From Kappaphycus alvarezii (lineage: Eukaryota; Rhodophyta; Florideophyceae; Gigartinales; Solieriaceae), in contig NADL03000599.1 in the NCBI GenBank assembly GCA_002205965.3, forward strand, positions 2,232,001 through 2,296,000: DNA of 64,000 nucleotides, read 5' to 3'. Position 1 is the stretch's first letter. Each line of letters starts with the position of its first letter. The notes beneath the pieces are model-generated. The model was not told the DNA's origin and made no database searches. It saw only the letters and a program-made list of their open reading frames with translations. Of this stretch, positions 24,512 to 36,193 are shown in pieces. Made by a program: the position numbers and the translations under genes.

Positions 24512-24599
24512 GGAGTAAAGCACAAAGTTTTTTCCCAGCGCGAGTCGCAGCGCGCGCCCCGGGCGGAGGGAAGGTTCGCCCGTTTTCGAGCAATTTTAT

Positions 24600-25566
24600 A
24601 ACATTAAAAGCTCTCATTTCCTCTCACGAACCGCATCTAGAAACAATTTGAACTTCTCAACATCCACGGCCTGAGCATCCTCGCGCTCCTTAAGTCGCTC
24701 CGCTCTCTCATTTTCACGCTCGTGAAGCTCCTTTTCGTACTTCTATGTCTCGAAATTTAGCTTCTCTTACTCCAATCTTACCCGAGCAAGATCAGTTTCC
24801 TTCAAGCTGTCCGCGAACAAGGCCAAGCCACCAGAGATATCAAATGGACTAACCTTACGCCGCTTGCTTCGAGCACTAGGAATTACTTCCCCATCAACCA
24901 CATCAATAGTGACATCAGAATCTTCCGCACTACCCCCCGAGTCAGAAGTCTCCCTTCTGAGACTTTCGAAGAAAAGCTATTTCTACCAATTGTCGTCCCA
25001 GGGGCTCTTTCTCTTCTTCCTTCCTAGTCTTCTCGCTCTTGATGGCATCTTTCTCCCTATTAAATTAATCCTTCTACTCTCTCATTTGAGCCAACATCTG
25101 ATACAACTTCCCCATCTCCCCACCAGCTACTCCCGATAACCCTGCATGTTGATCATCCTGCGCATCAAAATCGTCCTGGAGACGCTTCTAACGATCTCTG
25201 CATGCCTTCCAATTAACACAGTTGAGAATATGGGTGTTTTTTGTTGACTTTTTGCGCCAACAGCTCGAAAGTAGTCTTAACGTTTCCATGGATTTTGACA
25301 TGGGCGCGAAGTGCCGCTACTTCTCGCACGATAATGAGTTTTTCGTGCGATAAATACTTATCACGTTTTACTGGCTTGGCCGGGGGTGCTTGAGACGGCG
25401 AAGATGTTGCGGCGGACGTGTCAAGATCTTCTACAACCGCAACGGCCTGTTTATTTGCGGAGGCTGACGGGGCGTCTGATAGAGCAACAGGAGGGAATGG
25501 AGAATCGAGTGCCTGACTGGACTGAGGACGGCGCGCACTAGAGGATTCATTTCGCACTTCAGCCAT
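24600..25566 (-). pseudogene. Harbinger partner protein (Myb-like plus coiled coil)
   Basis: The N-terminal 117 codons (25213-25566) are a Ser/Ala/Pro-rich leader then LSHEKLIIVREVAALRAHV...FELLAQKVNK, a Myb/SANT-like DNA-binding start. A charged coiled coil (ELHERENERAERLKERED, about 24670-24740) is readable downstream with stops and frame changes. Layout and sequence style match the better-preserved partner at 34900-36023. In PIF/Harbinger elements the second protein binds DNA and helps nuclear import of the transposase. Confidence 0.65.
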
Positions 25567-26499
25567 GGAGGAGGCTCAACAGCGTTGTCTGAGGGAGGGA
25601 GTTGGTGCGCGGGAAGTCTCGAGCCCATGCAGGGGTCGTCTCGAGTTGGGCTTGCTTTCCCGCCAAGAAAGGACAGCTGTTGAGCAAACTTGCTGAAATA
25701 CGCGTGGGCAACTGACCATATATGAGCGTCGTTGCTCACCACAACTGCCAAAAGTCTGCCAAAAGCTGACAGTGCTGTAATTATTAGTACGATATCTAGC
25801 TCACAAAGTGCTCACAAACAGGGGCGTAAGCTCCCTACTTAACTGTAATATTTTGTGGTGCTGCTGATCTAACTTCGCTCACTAATGTACTCTAGAGGGT
25901 TTGGAATATTTTTCTAACAAGTTACTCCGCCAGGTCCAAAAAATTAAAGAAAAAGCGATTTAAACAATTTAAGATACCTAAAGTTATCCTTGGAGCAAAG
26001 CAATGACTACATTAGGTACAGTACTAAAAATAGTCACAGATTTTGTCAAGAGCGGAGATTATATTACAGCAACAAACGACACTTACACTACAAGCACAAC
26101 TCTTTAGTCAAGTGTTGTACTACTGTGGGACAACGACAGGGGTTTTTGTCCGCTGTAAGCCTCGAATCGGCTACTCGAGGGCGCCTGATTGCAGATTGAG
26201 TTGCAGAGTGGATACCGTAATGGAGCGTTCAGTTGAGGTTTGTGAGGTTTGAGATAGACCTAGGGGAAGGTGCTCTGCGGAAGGGGGTTTTAGGAATAAA
26301 TTATGTTTAAAACTTTAACGTTTGTCTTGATCCCTCACTAAGTTTTCATCAGTGACGTGTGATGTTTCCAATAGAACATGAAATGTCTGGGGTAGTGTTG
26401 GCATGCCACATCAGATTCTGTCTGAGCGATCTAAAACAGGTTAGATTTGCGTTGCGTTTAAGGATTTTTAGCTTCCCAATATACTCCTTCATGTGAATA
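25567..26499. other. Gene-free stretch with a Tc1-like terminal repeat
   Basis: GTGGTGCTGCTGATCTAACTTCGC at about 25856-25879 resembles the right end of the Tc1 element near 21884-21903, so a related MITE or second copy may have ended here. CTGCCAAAAGT/C is duplicated at 25745-25766. No gene supported. Confidence 0.35.
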
Positions 26500-28250
26500 C
26501 GAAACCATTTTCAAGAGACTCAATTTTCGAACCAGCAAACAGTATGCTATCGTACTCTCTACGTTTGCATTGAAACGATTCTTCTGTCTTCTTTACTTCT
26601 TCTGATATTCCTTGGTTACAGCTTGAAGCATATTATCGGCGTGAGTGACACAAAGTCCATTAAGTTGTTCTCGAAAAAAAAACTCGTGTAAAGTGCCTCA
26701 TCCAAAGTTGAAGTTGACATTACCAACTCGTTGAAAAGATGCGCTCGCAAAGTTTTTCCTCAGTATTCACCCCAGTCTGCTAAACCATGCAATGGTTTAA
26801 CGATCTTCACCAGTTGCTCGGGGCTAATTCCAAATTCTTTCGACGGGTTTATGTAGATAATGCGAAGTAATTTTTAACCACTCTGTAAGTGGGCTTGTGT
26901 AACATCGGTGGAAAATATCATGAAACCAAAAATAGACGCCAAAGCAACCAAGATGCGGATAGCGTGCTGTTTCGCATTGGCGCTGTCAGGAACAAGATAA
27001 TTTTTCATGTTCTTACGATACAACTGGGAAAATAATCTTGCTATCCAAACTTCTGACTTGGTTACTTCATCTTTGATCAATAACACGAAACGTCCGCCTG
27101 ATGCATTAGACTTTTATGGTATTTAATTTTAAGAACAAGTTTGAGGGCACAGCGTTCCCATACTCCTTTCAGCTCTTTCCTTTTCGCATCTTCAAATCTG
27201 GTTTCCTTTGTGGGGGATCAGCAGGGTGAGCAACATCAGTTAATAATATTCCTGCAGTTAGTATCAGAGCTTTTCGAAAGGCAGACAAAAAATTTAGTGG
27301 TCAAATGCATTATTGTTATAGTGACGAATTTGTTGTTTGTGGAATGGTTAGAACCTTGTATTCATATCCTCAACGTATACTAAGTTTTTATCCACCCGTT
27401 TAACTGTTTGAGGCCCAACTTACTCGCTATTTCTTTCTCGGTATATCATAACTTCGTCACCAATTTCGTAGGCATCATCCACTGAGATCGCAGTATTCTA
27501 TAGCGAAGCAGTTATGACGCATCGTTTTGCAATTATATTATTCATTTCCTTTTGAGCATTAGCTAAAATCTGCATACATTCTTTTTGAATTAGTAACTCA
27601 AAATTGACTACCGGGAATAGAGGAAGAATAACATAGACAAGAAGAGAAGGAACAAGTCTGTTTTCTTCCATAGTGTCATTCACGGGTTTTAAAACTATTT
27701 TTAAACGTATGTATTTTAATATGTACTGGTAATCTTACGAGATTTTTTCGTATGTGCGGCGTAACGGGGCGTGATATCTTTCCCCAACTCGCAGAGAATT
27801 GTGTGATTCATTTCCCGACATGAATAGTGACATATCGTCTTTCCTTGTCAATTTTTCGAATTCTTTGCTTTGAAAGTCATTTCCAAAGTCAGTTCGGATT
27901 TCGTTTGGATACCATATATAGGTTTTACAACACATGTCTACGAAGGCGTTCCGAACTGACATTGCAGATTTTCTATGTTCATTCAAAATTATCGCGGCGA
28001 AAAAACGGGTACCGATGACCACGATACGAAGAATTGGCTCTGAATTAAGCCACATTAGGTCCATGGATACTTTTTTGGTTTAGCAGCATCTTTCCGGCAC
28101 GTCTTACAAGATGACACGATTCTTCGGTGTCTTTTACGCATTTCTCCGTTCACTTCTTGCGGTCTTGCGCGTTTGAGTAGATTCAGGAGTGGATGACCGA
28201 GTTGACGGTGGAGTCGGAGATTCATCAATCATTGTGAATAACGGATAGCG
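26500..28250 (-). mobile_element. Ty1/copia-type LTR retrotransposon fossil (integrase and RT regions)
   Basis: Minus-strand pieces appear in copia order. Integrase core remnants are at 27735-28064 (YPNEIRTDFGND, ESHNSLRVGERYH). The integrase-to-RT linker is around 27420-27683. A reverse transcriptase N-terminal segment is at 26874-27086 (IRILVALASIFGF...DVTQAHLQSG). Order gag-integrase-RT separates copia from gypsy. The copy is broken with many breaks, and no LTR pair was identified. It appears old. Confidence 0.75.
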
Positions 28251-28479
28251 GGGTTAAGAAGGTTGAGATCCAACCATGAATATCCTCTCATGGAAGACGA
28301 GGCCTCCGGGTCAAGTGCTGGACCGACAAGTCCATGTACTAAAGTCCGTTCTCAGTGCTCTGGAACAACCAAATCTACAATTAAAGTCACCCAACCTCGT
28401 CGTCTTTAGCAGATCAACGAATCCTCAAGGGGCACATCTTTAGAGTAGTACAAGATCTAGTCAGGAAAGAGAAACAAAA

Positions 28480-31320
28480 GACGCAGCGCGTTTAAATTTG
28501 AAATCCCTGCAACTGCTCCTTCCAGTCTCTATGCGCAAGAAAGGTTCATGAAGCCGGAAAGCCGCATAAGCGCAAAGTCGATTTGGACAAAGAAAAGGAG
28601 TCCGAAAAGGTCTGCCGTGAGTGTGAGCGATCTTTTCCCAAAAAGAACGATTTAGAATCTCACAAATGGGAAGCTGTGACAGTCGTAAAGTAGCCTTCCT
28701 CAAACGGAAGAATTAAATTGTAAACTCTTTCTTGCCTCCCTTCAATCATGTCTTTTTTTGAGAAAGGCACCAAAAATTTTGTCTGTGCTACTTTTGCTTG
28801 ACTTCTGTTTCTTTTTAAGCTCATAGATTGATTCGCCTACAGAGGGAGACTTGGTGAGAACTCTGGTAGAGAAACATACAGTAAGCACGTGTTTCCTCAT
28901 AAAGTGAAGGTTACCTCAAGCGCAACTGGTGAGCAATTTTTTGTGATTAAATATGAGGGAAATCATTATATTGAGTAGTGCAGGAAATTAGGCCAGTATT
29001 TCGAAATGATAGGGTTTGGGGAAGTTGGAAGTGTTATTTTGTCGAAACTACCCGGAAACAATTAAACTTAAATTCTGCCTCAGCAGTCACAAGAACCCGA
29101 AAGAACTGAAGGAATATTTTAGTAAAAAATGTCGCTGGCGGGAAGCTGTACGATATTTATGACACAAATTGAAACCATTTGGGATTCGACTGGTCTTGAA
29201 TCGCCGTCAAGGATGCGTTCTTGACTACATTCCAAAGGCGTTAGGCAGTTCAGATGATTTTTTTTTGTATGTTCCCATGTATTAAAGGAGAGGAAAATTC
29301 GGCCTGGGAGATATTGTAAGGTAAATTTAATCTGTTTTAGGTGTATACATGGAGATTTGTAGTATTTTATTTACTGTACGCTACTGTACTTCTATTGCGA
29401 TACCTATTGGCGTTATAAAAATTTAGGGGTTCCCAAGGTATCTACTGCTATTGTAGACCATAGGCCGCCTGTGAATTGGATATATAACCCGGGTCAAACC
29501 AGGTGGGTGGTGAAAAAATAGCGGTTTCCCCCAACTTGGAGGGTCTCCCTCCTTTACAATATACTCCCCATTCATATAACTCCTGAAAATTGTGAAAACA
29601 GCGGTTGTATTAGACGGCATGAGAGGCATAATAATAATAATAATTATTATTATTATTAAATATTTAGTTCGAAAAGGTATTCATGAAGCCAAAATACAAC
29701 GAGGAGAAATCGTTTACTGCGATGAGTTGGGCGAACAAAAGGTAACTGTTGGTTAAACTGATGACTTTTGCTTCGGATGAGCAGGGCGTCGTTTAAGATC
29801 TGGGTTTGTGCAGAGAATTACTCAAGGATAGCAGTGTTAAATTTTAGGCAGACAGCAATGAATTCAAATCTCTTCTAGTAGAAAGGCCCTGAAGATGTCA
29901 AAATAGAAGATTATGAAGGTTCCCGTAATGATAATCGGTGAAAATGGAAGAACTGAACATCGTGGCAAAGTTGCTCTGCTCCTCATAAAAAGATTACTTA
30001 CTGGCGAGGCGTAAGGAGTTTCGAGGAGATCGCCATAATGGATTCATCTGATTGGATTGTAATAAATTGGCGTAGACAGTTGCCTTTAACAAGCTGCACT
30101 GTTTTTTGATTACAGTTCTGAAGTCTTAGTGATGGACAGTGGCAGAATAATGTATGCAAGAAGGCAGGAGTTTGAGCGAGGTTACTTTAATGTAACAATT
30201 ATATTCAGTCAACTCATACATCTGGATGGCGCCGCTTTCGAAGATCAGCTCTTTGCCGAATTGAAGAACTGCTAAAACGCCAGGCATATCTTTTTGACGT
30301 TTTAGTGAAGGAAGAGAATCCCGAATTAATCTCCGCAAAGCTCTCGAAGTAGGGCATGAAATAAAAAAATTTCATAGTCTAAAAAGGAAACAGAGCACCC
30401 TTACGGGGAGGAGGGCTTGAAAAATCTTAAGACTCGGAATTTTCTACACTGCTTCCTGTTGCCACACGGAACTGCGACAGTTCTTGGCATAAAGTGGACC
30501 TTGACATTATTCCGGAAAAGTTAAGGAGTTGAAGTCTTTCCAATCAAATATATAAGCGCTTGACCGCCATTCCAATCGTTTTTCCGAGGTTCCGGCGCCA
30601 GGATTGCTAGCTTTTTCGGATTTTTGGTCCAGGGATACTGAAGATGAAGTGGAAACTATGATTGCTTATATCTCCAAAGTGAAATTTTTTTGAATAATAC
30701 GAAGCAAAAGGGCGGGACTGGATATCTCCCAGGACCACAAAAAAACAATCGAGCTCTTCATTGCTCTTACTGTAACGATTTCGGCCACTTTAGAATGAAT
30801 TGCGAGAAGATCTCGCAACAAGATAATATTGATGTCTTTTTGGAAGCCGGTACGAAGATAAAAGACTTGGAAAGAGGGGGTCGGATTAACATCGTCCAAG
30901 GATATTCGCGTGAGACCGATTATTCTCAAAAGGAAGATGTTAAGGTCTCAACGAGAAAAAATGACTGCTAGATGTTGGTAAAAAAGGCCCATAAACATGG
31001 CCCATAAACATGTAAAAGTAAGAATAACTATATCGGGCTTCTCGACTGGCCCGCTAGATCGCTCTATAAGGCCGAGTAAATATTTCCCGCAAGAGAAATT
31101 TCGCGTAACCAGTCTCAAGAATAGGGCTAGTTTATCTAACTGTGGAAAGAGTAAGTCGTACAAGCTACAGGAATAAATCAGCAGGTATGACATTGTTTCC
31201 GATTAAACGTACAAGATCGTCGCAAAAGACAATTTTGGTTTAACATTTGGCCAGGTTATTCGTGGGTATCCTGAAAGAGCTACAACGTTTTCGCCCCGTG
31301 TAGCGATTATGCCCATAAAT
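28480..31320 (+). mobile_element. Gag-like retroelement fossil on the opposite strand
   Basis: 30690-30971 encodes a CCHC zinc knuckle (CSYCNDFGHFRMNC, C-x2-C-x4-H-x4-C) of the nucleocapsid type. Further upstream a half C2H2-finger-like stretch (VCRECERSF, about 28610) and charged segments read on the same strand. The region is broken in many places, lacks a recognisable reverse transcriptase, and is old. Family cannot be set beyond LTR-type gag. Confidence 0.45.
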
Positions 31321-32755
31321 TACCTCAAATACCCTGACAGCATCCCTCCAGTAACCTGTAAAAATGATTTACACTGTATGAAGACATCAGTGCAACTTGT
31401 GCACTGTACCCACGCACCAGTATAAAACATAAGATCATACCAATTCGTGCCAAGCCAATTACATGGAGCCATCGTGGCTATCTCGCGTGGTTCTCGAAAT
31501 ATTTCGGACCCCACCAATCAGCAAATACTTATGACTCCTTGCCAATTAGACCAATGGAACCTTGCCATGGTGTTTAGTGTTGTTTTTTCTACTAGTGGCT
31601 GCTACATGAGCCTTCAGAACCTTGTAGTTTGATTCATTTCGGGTCACTTTTTATAGAATACTTTTGAATTCAGTACTGTTTGCATACAATGTATCCCTGC
31701 TGGTGTTGAGTAATTGTTTTATGTAAACTCTGGTCTGATGCTTCGGTATGTTTACCGGAAGCATCAAACAACAGTTCAACCATCGATTACCTTTTGTGCG
31801 TTCAACACCCCGCACCCCAATTGCTGAAAATTAATCTATTTCCCGTGCAGAAGCCGTCTCGAATTACGGACCTTGTTTATTGCCCTCGATTGACATCATG
31901 GTTTACCTTACAGAAGTTTAGATAGTAATATAGTATGTAGCCATACAAGATTTAATGTAAGCCGATATATTTCTCCGTTCATACTTTTCGCCGAACTAAA
32001 CTTATAAAAGAACTATCGTTGCAATTGGAGACAACTGTTCGTGAGCCCGCTCGCTGTTCAAGAATGTGAAATATAGGAGGTAAAGCTGTAGGGTAGAACC
32101 GCAAAACAAAGGCAATTCTTTACTTACTCGTAATACAAAAGATGTATTCGATATAAAGGAGATTTCTGTCTTACCTATGCTGGATAAATTTCCTTAATAC
32201 TGGAAAATACGCATAGGCGTAGCACTTACGCGATTTAATAGTGAATGTTTAGGATATTCACAGAGTTTTCTTTGTAATCAGTCGCGGTTGTCCAATATTT
32301 CCTAAGAAAATTGCGCATCTATGCATAGATAGTTCTGTATTCTCATCTGCAATTAGCAAAACGGCCTGTTCATGTTCGTAAGCATTCTGGGCACCGATGC
32401 CTTGGGGATGAGCCAAGAACACCTGCGTGGTCTTTGTTGAGGCTTTCTTCGAAGGTAAGCGTGTCATAATGTTCAGAAGGACAGGCGCTTTCGGCACAGG
32501 GGCGCGACGCTGGTGTATGATGGTCATTTCTTGCGACTGGATATTCTTAGCAGGCGATCTTGTTTGCAATCAGCAGGAATCGAGCCCGGTAGATAGAACA
32601 GCAGCAATCGAGGGCTGTTGTTTATCACGATTTGTCCCCGGGAAGTCAGGTTCGCCTTGGACTTGGAGGTATTCTCCATGGTGGCGGCGGTGTGAAGCCG
32701 TCAAAAGAGTTGGAGGAGAAGAAAAAATATACGGATGTACTTCTGTCTGGGGAAA
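31321..32755. other. Gene-free stretch
   Basis: A minus-strand frame at 32258-32569 (103 codons) has protein-like composition but no ATG at its start and no recognisable family. Nothing else supported. Confidence 0.35.
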
Positions 32756-33420
32756 ATTTTGGGTTACTTTAATTTATGGAAGATGTGGTTGGATTGATCC
32801 ACTCCGTCGGGAGTTTTGCGGGATATATAGTCACTGCGTAACACCAAAAAACATTATTTACAGGTCCGCCTTAATGCCAGCGAACAGGCCTGCCACGTTA
32901 GACATGAAGGCCGCGGCAGCGTGCCGTTGGGTAAGCACAGACCTAAACTTTCCATAGGTCTCCACCGCTCGAACGGCCACGTTCCGCGCGACATAGGATA
33001 GCACCGCGTGCGCGTCTGGGTACCAGTCTCCGAGGGTGGATATTGGGATAGGCACAAGCTTCCCTCCAGCAGAAGTCGCGAGCAGGGCTTCATACTCTCT
33101 GTGCTTGGCGAATATTGCTGCATTGACAGAGGTGAGTGGATTGAAAGTACGTACTCTCCTATTAAAAGGCGCAAGGGGACTGACGAATGTGATATCAAAA
33201 AAATTCGTTCCTCCGTTGCTACCCATTGCCTGGATGTCCGGCCTAGTGCGGTAAAGTCCCTGTCGCTGCTACATAGCAGGGTGACGAGCTGCTTTCTGCA
33301 GGTCCTGGGCGAGGAGGTGACCTCCATGCAGGCAGTGCGTGAGATGATCTCCGTCACAGTCGAGGATCTCAGGGCATTTTATCGCGCGCACGGAGTTTCC
33401 GGGGCGAAAAGTTGGACTTG
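32756..33420 (-). mobile_element. LINE fragment: restriction-like endonuclease and 3' end
   Basis: Minus-strand coding from about 33260 to 32858 shows GLYRTRPDIQAMG, then FDITFVSPLAPF, RTFNPLTSVNAAIFAKHREYE, and the C-terminus LTQRHAAAAFMSNVAGLFAG followed by a stop. PD...D with this spacing marks the endonuclease of R2/CRE-like LINEs. Upstream (33260-33420) the frame changes. The 3' tail to 32756 matches 7020-7170. No target-site duplication was identified. Confidence 0.7.
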
Positions 33421-33542
33421 AGGGTACCTCCATCGGGTGCCTTCAAGGCGTTCTTCGATTTCCGGGAGAATAACCTGCTCAAATCTCATTTATTTCAGAT
33501 CAGGGGATGTTCAGACCTCGTCTAGTACAAAATCTGTTTTGT

Positions 33543-33603
33543 CGGGCATGTCGACACACGTGGCCGACGTGGACCACCCGGTTAGCTCCTAGCAAACAAT
33601 ATA
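33543..33603 (+). repeat. LINE 3'-tail unit interrupted by a pogo insertion
   Basis: Starts GTCGACACACGTGGCCGACG and continues GGTTAGCTCCTAGCAAACAATATA. It then stops exactly where the pogo-type end CAGTGG begins, so it is cut at a TA within the tail sequence AATATAGTCGG. Confidence 0.7.
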
Positions 33604-34547
33604 CAGTGGTTTCTCGATAAATGCACCCTACGATAACTGCACCATTGGGCTAATTGCACGAAGTTGTGATCCACTGTCCTCGTACCCTCATAAATCTAAC
33701 TAATTTTAATGATTTGTGCAAATCTGTTTAATTGCACCACGATTTGACTTTCACGGCCTTTTCTCCTTGCGCAAATTTTGTCGCAGAGGACAAGATTTAA
33801 TTGCTTGAAACGGGGTGAAAGCATTCAGCAGGTCCAATGAGAGTTCTGTCTTTTTGAACACGGTCCAGAACGATTAAAATTTTGGGTCGAAATTGATTGA
33901 GGCTTAAGTGCGGAGATGCTTCCATAGAACCCCCCAGGTTTCCCGAACATTTCCAAGACTGGCTTATCAACCAACAAATGCTTCAACATGACAAATGTAT
34001 CCTCAACCATCGACAGAAGCGCCAGATTGTTGCCGAGGCTGAAAGACGGCGCTTGGCTCATGAGCCTGCAACTGGGGAGACTTTGACCTGCTGGGTGCAG
34101 GAAACGTTTCACCCGCCACAGAAGCCGAACCGATCTACAATCACTCGCGTCCTTCGCAATCCACCCCCGCCACTCCACCAAATTCACGGCAACAAGCTGA
34201 CATGAAGGTGCAAGCAAGAAAAAGTAGAAGTCACGCACTCGAAACAGCTCTTTATCAATGGTTTTGTGATATGTACAAAAGCCGTGTTAACATTTCCCAT
34301 TTCTTGATTAGACGAAAAGCAATTCGTCCGCAGAATAAATTCAATGAACAGGTGGCAGAGGATCGTCGAGTGGACTTATAGTTTTCTGATGGATGGGAAT
34401 CGAACTTTAAACGCCGCTGAAATCTTCGCACCGCACGGTCTCACGGAGAGGATGGAGATGCCGATGACAACGCAGCAGCCCTTGCTCTTCCTTCGTTAAC
34501 AGAAAATATCTCATCGTATTCGAGGAAACACAGGTTTAATGCCGAGG
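33604..34547 (+). pseudogene. pogo/Tigger-like DNA transposon, 5' half
   Basis: The 5' terminus CAGTGGTTTCTCGATAAATG after a TA dinucleotide is typical of pogo/Tigger ends. The ORF from 33897 shows a psq-like helix-turn-helix (HRQKRQIVAEAERRR...STITRVL). It then shows a CENP-B/Tc5-type domain (LETALYQWF...ISHFLIRRKAI...FSDGWESNFKRR) and the start of the DDE region (SHGEDGDADDNAAALALPSL...RFNAE). A one-base shift occurs at 34203 (overlapping ATGA) and stops follow further on. The catalytic domain and right end are missing; another repeat starts at 34548. Confidence 0.7.
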
Positions 34548-34640
34548 TCATCCATCGCTCAAGCTATCTACTCACGAGCCCCGATGCGCATGGACGACGA
34601 GGTACATCCGGTTTGGTCTCAGCCCTATACGTATATGCTG
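34548..34640 (+). repeat. Dispersed segment shared with 16196-16290
   Basis: GGTCATCCATCGCTCAAG, CTCACGAGCCCCGATGCGCA and CGAGGTACATC(C/T)GGTT occur here and, inverted, at 16196-16290. Origin unknown; it truncates the pogo element. Confidence 0.65.
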
Positions 34641-34899
34641 TAGTTGCGGTAAACCGTGCGCACTCCCCATTAGATACCAGAGACCTTTTGTAAAAAGAAA
34701 TTCGTAACCATTTTGGTCCACCAAGTGGACAAATCGAACATGTTTCAAATTCTTACGAGATTAGAACACGAAAAAAAAAATTCGTGCGATAATGAATCTT
34801 TACTAAACAAATATCGTGGGATTTGTCTGGAGGAGGTCATGATCAAGACCAAGTAACCCTACCAACAGTAGCTTTGAGACGGACACCAACATACTCAGG

Positions 34900-36023
34900 A
34901 TGAGATCTTCCAAAATCCTCCACACTATATCTATTTCAACCTCCTTCCCCGGCCCGATGACATCCGCAAACCCCTCGGTTTCCTCCCCGATGAAGATTGT
35001 CACAGTGCAGGAACCACCTCCAACACCGGCATTTCCCACTCTTTCATCCCCCTCTGCCATGCCCAACCTGTCATCCTTACCATCCACCCCCCATTCTCCT
35101 TCACAAGCAACGGTGCCGCCCGTATTGAAGCAGAAACCGAGCGCAGAAGTAACGGAAGACACTGATGAAACTGTCATTCGCGATCGTGAGAGTAACGATG
35201 ATGACACGTTGCAAGCAACTGATGGTCAAACAAGTAAGTTGCGCAGTTTCAGCTACACCAACTGGGACTACGCTTTACTCAAATGTGTGCGCGCAACTAA
35301 TGCCCATCATCAGGGTCACAGTTACAAGGGGAAAGCATTTGCAGCCGCTCGTGAGCTGTTTCTCGCCGATATTCCCGACATGGTTTTCAAATATCAATCA
35401 AAACCAAAGCAAAAGTCAATTGGCGATCGATTCAAACTTCTCGTTGAGATGCACTGGGAAACCACCAAGAAGAACCTCGCCACTGCCGGGCTTGCTGGGG
35501 AAGTCTCAGATAAGGATCAGATCCTCGATGATCTTATACATGAGATGGAAGAGCATGAAGAAGCGTTTAAGAAGACAAGGGAAGAGAGGAACTCCGCGGA
35601 ACATAATCTAGTTGTGACGGGTGAGCAAATCCGGAATTAAGCTCTAGATCTTTAAAAGGATCGAGCGGAAGTGGGGAATCATCTGATGAAAAGGAGCCGG
35701 TCCTGAAATTGACGCCTTCTAAGAATAAATCGAGGATATTTGACCAGGGGTCCGAGTTTAACGAAGTGCTGCTTGAATCAGTGGAAAGGAGGAGGGACGT
35801 GGAAGAAAGGCAGTTAACGCTCTCAGAATCGTGCCTGAAATTTGATCAAGAAAGGGCGTCTTTGGATGACGTCAGGTTCATGAAGTCCCATGATGTTATG
35901 GAGAAACGCGTAAAGCTCGAGGAGAGAAAGTTCGAGTTGGAAAAGGAGGAGAGGAGGGAAGCCCAGAGGGAGAGGGAGAAGATGCTGGAGGTCATGGGCG
36001 CTATGCTCAAGAAGCTTCAGTAA
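34900..36023 (+). pseudogene. Harbinger partner protein (Myb-like plus coiled coil), nearly intact
   Basis: ATG at 34900. A Pro/Ser-rich leader of about 90 residues precedes a Myb/SANT-like domain (SYTNWDYALLKCVRATNAH...KGKAFAAARELF...SIGDRFKLLVEMHW). An acidic, then coiled-coil C-terminus follows (VKLEERKFELEKEERREAQ). The frame is open to 35640, then one shift near 35630 leads into 35645-36023. It faces the transposase at 36194-37330, tail to tail, with a GC-rich hairpin between. The role inferred from known PIF/Harbinger ORF2 proteins is DNA binding and transposase partner. Confidence 0.7.
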
Positions 36024-36042
36024 AGTCTTCGCGGGGGGTCCT

Positions 36043-36101
36043 GGGGAGCGAAGTCCGCGTCCCGAGCGTAGCGAGGGTCCGCGAAGCGGACTTTGCTCCC
36101 C
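36043..36101. terminator. GC-rich hairpin between convergent Harbinger genes
   Basis: GGGGAGCGAAGTCCGC (36043-36058) and GCGGACTTTGCTCCCC (36086-36101) pair at 15 of 16 positions around a 27-nt loop. Its place between two convergent genes suggests a shared 3'-end signal; this is inference. Confidence 0.45.
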
Positions 36102-36193
36102 CTCGCAGGGTGCCCTTCGCAAAGCGTGACTCTGGCAAATTACGGGCCGATTCTGCAATTTTTGAGTAGTAACAAAGCGATCAAAAATGCATT

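Noticed and set aside
32427-33421. Plus-strand frames of 137 and 176 codons
   Set aside because: They are antisense to the LINE endonuclease fragment and have no domain signature.
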